From the NCBI GenBank assembly GCA_964586175.1, contig CAZPGL010000015.1, forward strand, positions 1-47,035: a DNA stretch of 47,035 bases, written 5' to 3'. Below, in pieces: positions 44,161-47,035 of the stretch (within the stretch, counting starts at the first letter, position 1; each line of letters begins with the position of its first letter). The stretch is from CAZPGL01 sp964586175 (GTDB lineage: Bacteria > Actinomycetota > Acidimicrobiia > Acidimicrobiales > MedAcidi-G1). The position numbers were made by a program, and so were the translations under genes. Under the pieces are notes generated by a model that ran no database searches, was not told the origin of the DNA, and was given only the letters and a program-made list of their open reading frames with translations.

Positions 44161-45311
44161 GGGGTCTCCTCGTGGGGGGCGTCGTGGCAGAACGCCTGGA
44201 TGGTGTCGTGGAGTACCTCGACGCAACGGACGAGTTGGTCGGGGGTCACGTATTCGTCGGGCTGATGGGCGTCGGCGATGTCGCCGGGTCCGAGGATGAC
44301 CGTGGGGGTGCCGAGGCGTTCGGCGTACAGGCCGGCTTCACATCCGTAGCCGACGGACCCTGGTGGACCGTCGTCGAGCAGCCCGTCGAGGGTGGCAACG
44401 GCCTCGTTGTCCGGATCGGTGGCCATGGCCGGGTAGGCGATGAGTTGTTCGGTGTGGACGTGGCCGCCGACCCGGGCGAGCACGTCGTCGTGGTCGGCGG
44501 TGGCGGCCCACAGTTCGGCGAGCACGGCGTCGGGGTCGGCGTCGGCGGTGTGGCGGAGCTCGAAGTCGAAGGTGCATGCGGGGGCCAGCACGTTGACGGC
44601 GACACCGCCGTGGATGTTGCCCACGTTGGCGCTGACTCCTCCGTGCCGTTGGTGCAGGGTGTGGATGCGGGTCACGAGGTCGGCGGCGGCGGCGATGGCG
44701 TTGGGTTCGGTGGTCGCCCGGCTGGAGTGGCCGGCCCGGGCGGCCACGTCGACCCGGTGGGCGACCTTGCCGGTGTGGGCCGTGCACAGCCGCATGCCGG
44801 TCGGTTCGCCCACCACGACAAGGTCGGGGGCGCAGGCTTCGTCGCTGGCCAGGCGGTCCAGCAGACCGTGGACGCCGACGCATCCGATCTCTTCGTCGTA
44901 ACTCAACCCGAGATGGACCGGCGTCTGGAACCGCCGATGGTCGAGTCGTTCGAGCAGCACGAGGGCGGCGGCGAGAAACCCCTTCATGTCGGTGCTGCCT
45001 CGGGCTCGGAGCCGGCCGTCGGCCTCGGTGAGGGTGTACGGGTCGCTGGCCCATCCGTCGCCGGCGGGCACGACGTCGGTGTGTCCGGAGAGCAGCACGC
45101 CGCCCGGCGCGTCGGGACCGAACCGGACGTGGAGGTTGGCTCGGCCGGGTTCACCGTGGACGATGTCGACGTCGGCGCCTGCACGGCTGGCCCGGTCGGC
45201 GTACAGGTCGATCAGGTCGAGGTTGGCGGTGCGGCTTTCGGTGGGGATCGACACGAGGTCACCGAGCAGATCGATCACGGCGGTACCCGCCGGTTCCGGG
45301 ACCGGTGACAT
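44157..45311 (-). CDS. M20 peptidase family (ArgE-like) amide hydrolase
   Basis: 384 aa dizinc hydrolase. Metal ligands and catalytic residues: His and Asp in LLSGHTDVVPAGDGW, bridging Asp in GSTDMKGF, Glu pair in LSYDEEIGCVG, and the late His in DIADAHQPDEYV. The dimerisation insert is HSSRATTEPNAIAAA. ArgE-type acetylornithine deacetylase is the nearest annotation, but its place in this catabolic run suggests deacylation of another N-acyl compound. The start appears leaderless (GACAAT 7 nt upstream). Confidence 0.86.
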   Translation of the reverse strand: MSPVPEPAGTAVIDLLGDLVSIPTESRTANLDLIDLYADRASRAGADVDIVHGEPGRANLHVRFGPDAPGGVLLSGHTDVVPAGDGWASDPYTLTEADGRLRARGSTDMKGFLAAALVLLERLDHRRFQTPVHLGLSYDEEIGCVGVHGLLDRLASDEACAPDLVVVGEPTGMRLCTAHTGKVAHRVDVAARAGHSSRATTEPNAIAAAADLVTRIHTLHQRHGGVSANVGNIHGGVAVNVLAPACTFDFELRHTADADPDAVLAELWAATADHDDVLARVGGHVHTEQLIAYPAMATDPDNEAVATLDGLLDDGPPGSVGYGCEAGLYAERLGTPTVILGPGDIADAHQPDEYVTPDQLVRCVEVLHDTIQAFCHDAPHEETP

Positions 45312-45318
45312 GGCGAGG

Positions 45319-45324
45319 ATTGTC
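45319..45324 (-). promoter_or_regulatory. -10-like box, leaderless start of the M20 gene
   Basis: GACAAT on the minus strand ends 7 nt before the ATG. It keeps the key A2 and T6 positions. It would drive the M20-flavoprotein-RidA-Rieske-DUF1028-MaoC run. Confidence 0.3.
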
Positions 45325-45343
45325 CCCCTGTGGGAGCCGATGG

Positions 45344-46267
45344 TCAAGCGTCGGCCTGCGGGTCGCACCCCGGCCGCGACTGTTGAGCGTCGAGGGCGTC
45401 GAGGATCGCCCGGTGGATGGCGTCGGGGTCGCAGTCGGTGACCACCCCGACCGGCGATCCCGGGTCTGGTCGGCCGTGGGTGCGGCCGTGGTCGTCGACG
45501 GTGACGGTCATCGGGGTGACCTCGAACAGGTGGGGTTCGAGAAGGGCGAGGAGAGCCGTCGGGTCGTGGGCCGGGCTGGCGTCGGCCGCCGCCGTCGGCA
45601 GGCGTTCTCGCAGCCAGGTGCGGAACCGCTGCCCCCGGTCGGCCATCAGCGGACCCAACGGGTGCCGGGTGTGGATGTCGGCGAGGTCGCCGGTGGAAAG
45701 CAGTACCCGCCGGGTCTGGTCGAGGGGCACGATGGTGGTGGCGATGCCGGCGTGGAACACGGTGCGGGCCGCCTCGCGGTCGGCGGACACGTTGTGTTCC
45801 GGCCAGCCTTGGGAGAACTCGCCGCCCATCACGACCAGTCGACCGACCCGGCCGGCGAATCCGGGGTCGGTGCGGATGGCCGCGGCGATGTTGGTGAGCG
45901 GCCCGATGGTGACCACGTCGATGCCGCCGGGGTCGGCCGCGGTCTCGGCGCACAGAAGGTCGACGGCACCGTCGACGCCGGGCGACGCGGCGTCCAGCCC
46001 CGGCACGCCGTCGCCTTCGAATCCGGCCCACAGGGGGTCCTTGCCTCCCAACGGGATGTCGAGGCCCCGTGCCACGGGCACGTCGAGGCCCATGCCGTCC
46101 AGGGCCAGTGACGCCAGCCGGGCCCGCAGCACGGTGTCGACGTACACGACGGTCACCGCGACCAGGGTCATGTCGGGTCGGCCCGGCACCATGGCGAGGG
46201 TCCACAGGTCGTCGACGTCGGTGCCGATGTCGGTGTCGATGACGATCCGGTGAGCAGGGATGTTCAC
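45344..46267 (-). CDS. Inosine-uridine preferring nucleoside hydrolase family protein
   Basis: 307 aa calcium-dependent N-ribohydrolase fold. The N-terminal DTDIGTDVDD cluster binds Ca and ribose; VTIGPLTNIAAAI and VVMGGEFSQGWPEHNVSADREAA are the later signature blocks, and AHDPTALLALL carries the late Asp. It hydrolyses nucleosides or related N-glycosides to ribose and base. The GTG start is six bases after a TACGGT box, a leaderless arrangement. The M20 gene starts 32 bases after its stop. Confidence 0.87.
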   Translation of the reverse strand: MNIPAHRIVIDTDIGTDVDDLWTLAMVPGRPDMTLVAVTVVYVDTVLRARLASLALDGMGLDVPVARGLDIPLGGKDPLWAGFEGDGVPGLDAASPGVDGAVDLLCAETAADPGGIDVVTIGPLTNIAAAIRTDPGFAGRVGRLVVMGGEFSQGWPEHNVSADREAARTVFHAGIATTIVPLDQTRRVLLSTGDLADIHTRHPLGPLMADRGQRFRTWLRERLPTAAADASPAHDPTALLALLEPHLFEVTPMTVTVDDHGRTHGRPDPGSPVGVVTDCDPDAIHRAILDALDAQQSRPGCDPQADA

Positions 46268-46273
46268 GGCCGC

Positions 46274-46279
46274 ACCGTA
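46274..46279 (-). promoter_or_regulatory. -10 box, leaderless start of the nucleoside hydrolase
   Basis: TACGGT on the minus strand ends 6 nt before the GTG; no Shine-Dalgarno sequence lies between. Confidence 0.4.
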
Positions 46280-46366
46280 GCGGTGGTCGTCGGCCCGAAG
46301 CCGGGTCTCCTCCGTGTCGTGCCGTACGCTGACGCGCCCTGCATGGAACCATGCCGGAGAGCCGCC

Positions 46367-46435
46367 GTGACCGACCATCTCACCGTCTACACGGCCCGCC
46401 GCATCCTCACCATGGAACGGTCGTGGTGCGGGGCC
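46367..46435 (+). pseudogene. 5' stub of an amidohydrolase gene
   Basis: A GTG with a good ribosome site (GGAGA, 7 nt upstream) opens a frame that begins MTDHLTVYTARRILTMERS. That is the usual first strand of YtcJ-type amidohydrolases (Y-T-A-x-x-I-L-T-M). After about 20 codons the similarity stops and the frame runs on into sequence antisense to the next gene. It looks like the left end of a deleted gene. The 238-base gap around it (46268-46505) holds otherwise only the nucleoside hydrolase promoter. Confidence 0.4.
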
Positions 46436-46505
46436 GTTGACACCACCTGGTCGCTTGGGTGGAGGCCCGCCGGCTTCAGGCGCGGTGGAGACCGGGTGGG
46501 GTTGG

Positions 46506-46865
46506 TCAGGTCGAGCCGATCGTGTCGCGCAGGTGTGGCAACACTTCGTTCGCCTTCGTGCAGCGGAATTCGAACGTGGCACCGTCCGCGAGTTGCACGG
46601 CGATGATCTTCGTGCCGAACCCGCCGGTGATCTCGGCGTCTACGAGTTGGTCGACGGGGAATTCGACGTCGAGCTCCCCCTTCTGCACGTAGCGGTTGAG
46701 CCTGTTCGCACTGAACCCGAGGAACTCGTCGGTGAGCACGACGTTGCCGCCGACCCATGTGCCTCCCATCAGGCGGTTCAGCGCCTCGGTGACGACGATG
46801 TCGAGCCCGCGGCCCTTGGCGCCGGTCAGCCGGGCGTTGGCTTTCTTCCGGAACCGTTCGCTCAT
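46506..46865 (-). CDS. Small hypothetical protein, PH/GRAM-like
   Basis: 119 aa, not recognised as a named family. A basic N-terminus (MSERFRKKANARLTGAKGRG) is followed by a beta-rich segment (GGNVVLTDEFLGFSANRLN, LDVEFPVDQLVDAEITGGFG, IIAVQLADGATFEFRC) ending in a short helix, which is the order of a PH or GRAM domain. No signal peptide or membrane helix. The ATG is chosen over a GTG two codons upstream. It lies between the amidohydrolase stub and the tRNA. Confidence 0.65.
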   Translation of the reverse strand: MSERFRKKANARLTGAKGRGLDIVVTEALNRLMGGTWVGGNVVLTDEFLGFSANRLNRYVQKGELDVEFPVDQLVDAEITGGFGTKIIAVQLADGATFEFRCTKANEVLPHLRDTIGST

Positions 46866-46957
46866 CAGCACACAGTACCTGTGGCTTGTTCCCGCTGTCC
46901 GGCGGACAGGCCATCGACCTCTCCGACCGGATTCCCGCCCGGACCCGCAGACGCGAC

Positions 46958-46986
46958 GAAGGCCCGGCCGATGTGACCGGGCCTTC
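46958..46986 (-). terminator. Terminator hairpin of the tRNA-Met transcript
   Basis: GAAGGCCCGG (46958-46967) and CCGGGCCTTC (46977-46986) form ten perfect pairs around a 9-nt loop, immediately downstream of the tRNA 3' end on the minus strand. Confidence 0.7.
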
Positions 46987-46990
46987 TACT

Positions 46991-47035
46991 TGGTGGCGGG
47001 GGTGGGATTTGAACCCACGACCTTCGGGTTATGAG
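46991..47035 (-). tRNA. tRNA-Met (CAU), 3' part; elongator type
   Basis: Read on the minus strand the last bases give an anticodon loop CTCATAA, anticodon-stem half CCCGA, a T arm GTGGG-TTCAAAT-CCCAC, acceptor half CCCCGCC, discriminator A and an encoded CCA. The implied 1-72 pair is G-C, as in elongator tRNA-Met rather than the initiator; a CAU-bearing tRNA-Ile is the other option. The 5' half lies beyond the window. Confidence 0.85.

Noticed and set aside
46696..47034. Plus-strand frame ending in VAGVGFEPTTFGL
   Set aside because: This is the well-known artefact of translating across the antisense strand of a tRNA gene.

Overview
The window is a very GC-rich (about 70 %) chromosomal segment from an actinobacterium. 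The gene set (creatinase, non-pyrrolysine MttB-like methyltransferase, Rieske and TauD oxygenases, Xsc, LLM flavoproteins, CotH/DUF4956/VTC trio, many acyl-CoA-dehydrogenase-like and MaoC-like genes) and the frequent leaderless-type starts suggest an Acidimicrobiia-like heterotroph (inference). I see no rRNA, phage, insertion sequence or CRISPR array. Genes are tightly packed: no gene-free stretch exceeds about 240 bases, and many neighbours overlap by 4 bases (ATGA or GTGA).

Layout. 1-910: N-terminal part of sulfoacetaldehyde acetyltransferase (xsc), running off the left edge. 1077-2104: SRPBCC protein and an amino-acid-synthesis-family (PF06684) protein. 2210-11063: a methylated-nitrogen block with a metal-ligand-less M24 protein, a fused HyuA-HyuB hydantoinase/oxoprolinase, creatinase, a stand-alone GcvT-like protein and an MttB-like methyltransferase. 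This fits conversion of creatine/creatinine-type compounds to sarcosine and then one-carbon transfer. 11134-18099: a LysR gene followed by a five-gene overlapping operon (2-hydroxyacid dehydrogenase, TIM-barrel isomerase, DUF2264, DHDPS-like aldolase, old-yellow-enzyme reductase) that looks like a sugar or uronate pathway, ended by a strong hairpin. 18196-19885: acyl-CoA dehydrogenase and beta-carbonic anhydrase, divergent.

19896-22487: a three-oxygenase operon (TauD-like, PhnZ/TmpB-like HD oxygenase, Rieske oxygenase), possibly for a phosphonate or quaternary amine. 22572-24339: a glycine-rich hypothetical gene, then an ArsR repressor and a permease on the minus strand. The permease frame is broken by a single UGA exactly where the family has its conserved TPFC cysteine. 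A hairpin with a GGUC tetraloop lies 20 nt downstream, much like the E. coli fdhF SECIS, so this is the best candidate in the window for an undescribed selenoprotein. 24419-27192: CotH kinase lipoprotein, DUF4956 membrane protein and VTC-type polyphosphate polymerase. 27248-30671: alpha/beta hydrolase, aldehyde dehydrogenase and LLM flavoprotein.

30733-38220: nucleoside and deoxyribose catabolism. cdd-deoA on the plus strand faces a minus-strand operon of purine nucleoside phosphorylase, phosphopentomutase-like PGM/PMM, deoC, an ALDH and a catalytically dead ALDH-like partner (a split ALDH16 arrangement). 38333-39820: Baeyer-Villiger-type monooxygenase with a 10-bp-stem terminator. 39880-46267: minus-strand catabolic genes (nucleoside hydrolase, M20 deacylase, DszC-like flavoprotein, RidA, Rieske oxygenase, DUF1028, MaoC-like). 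46367-46435: a stub of an amidohydrolase. 46506-46865: a small hypothetical gene. The right edge holds the 3' half of a tRNA-Met with its terminator.
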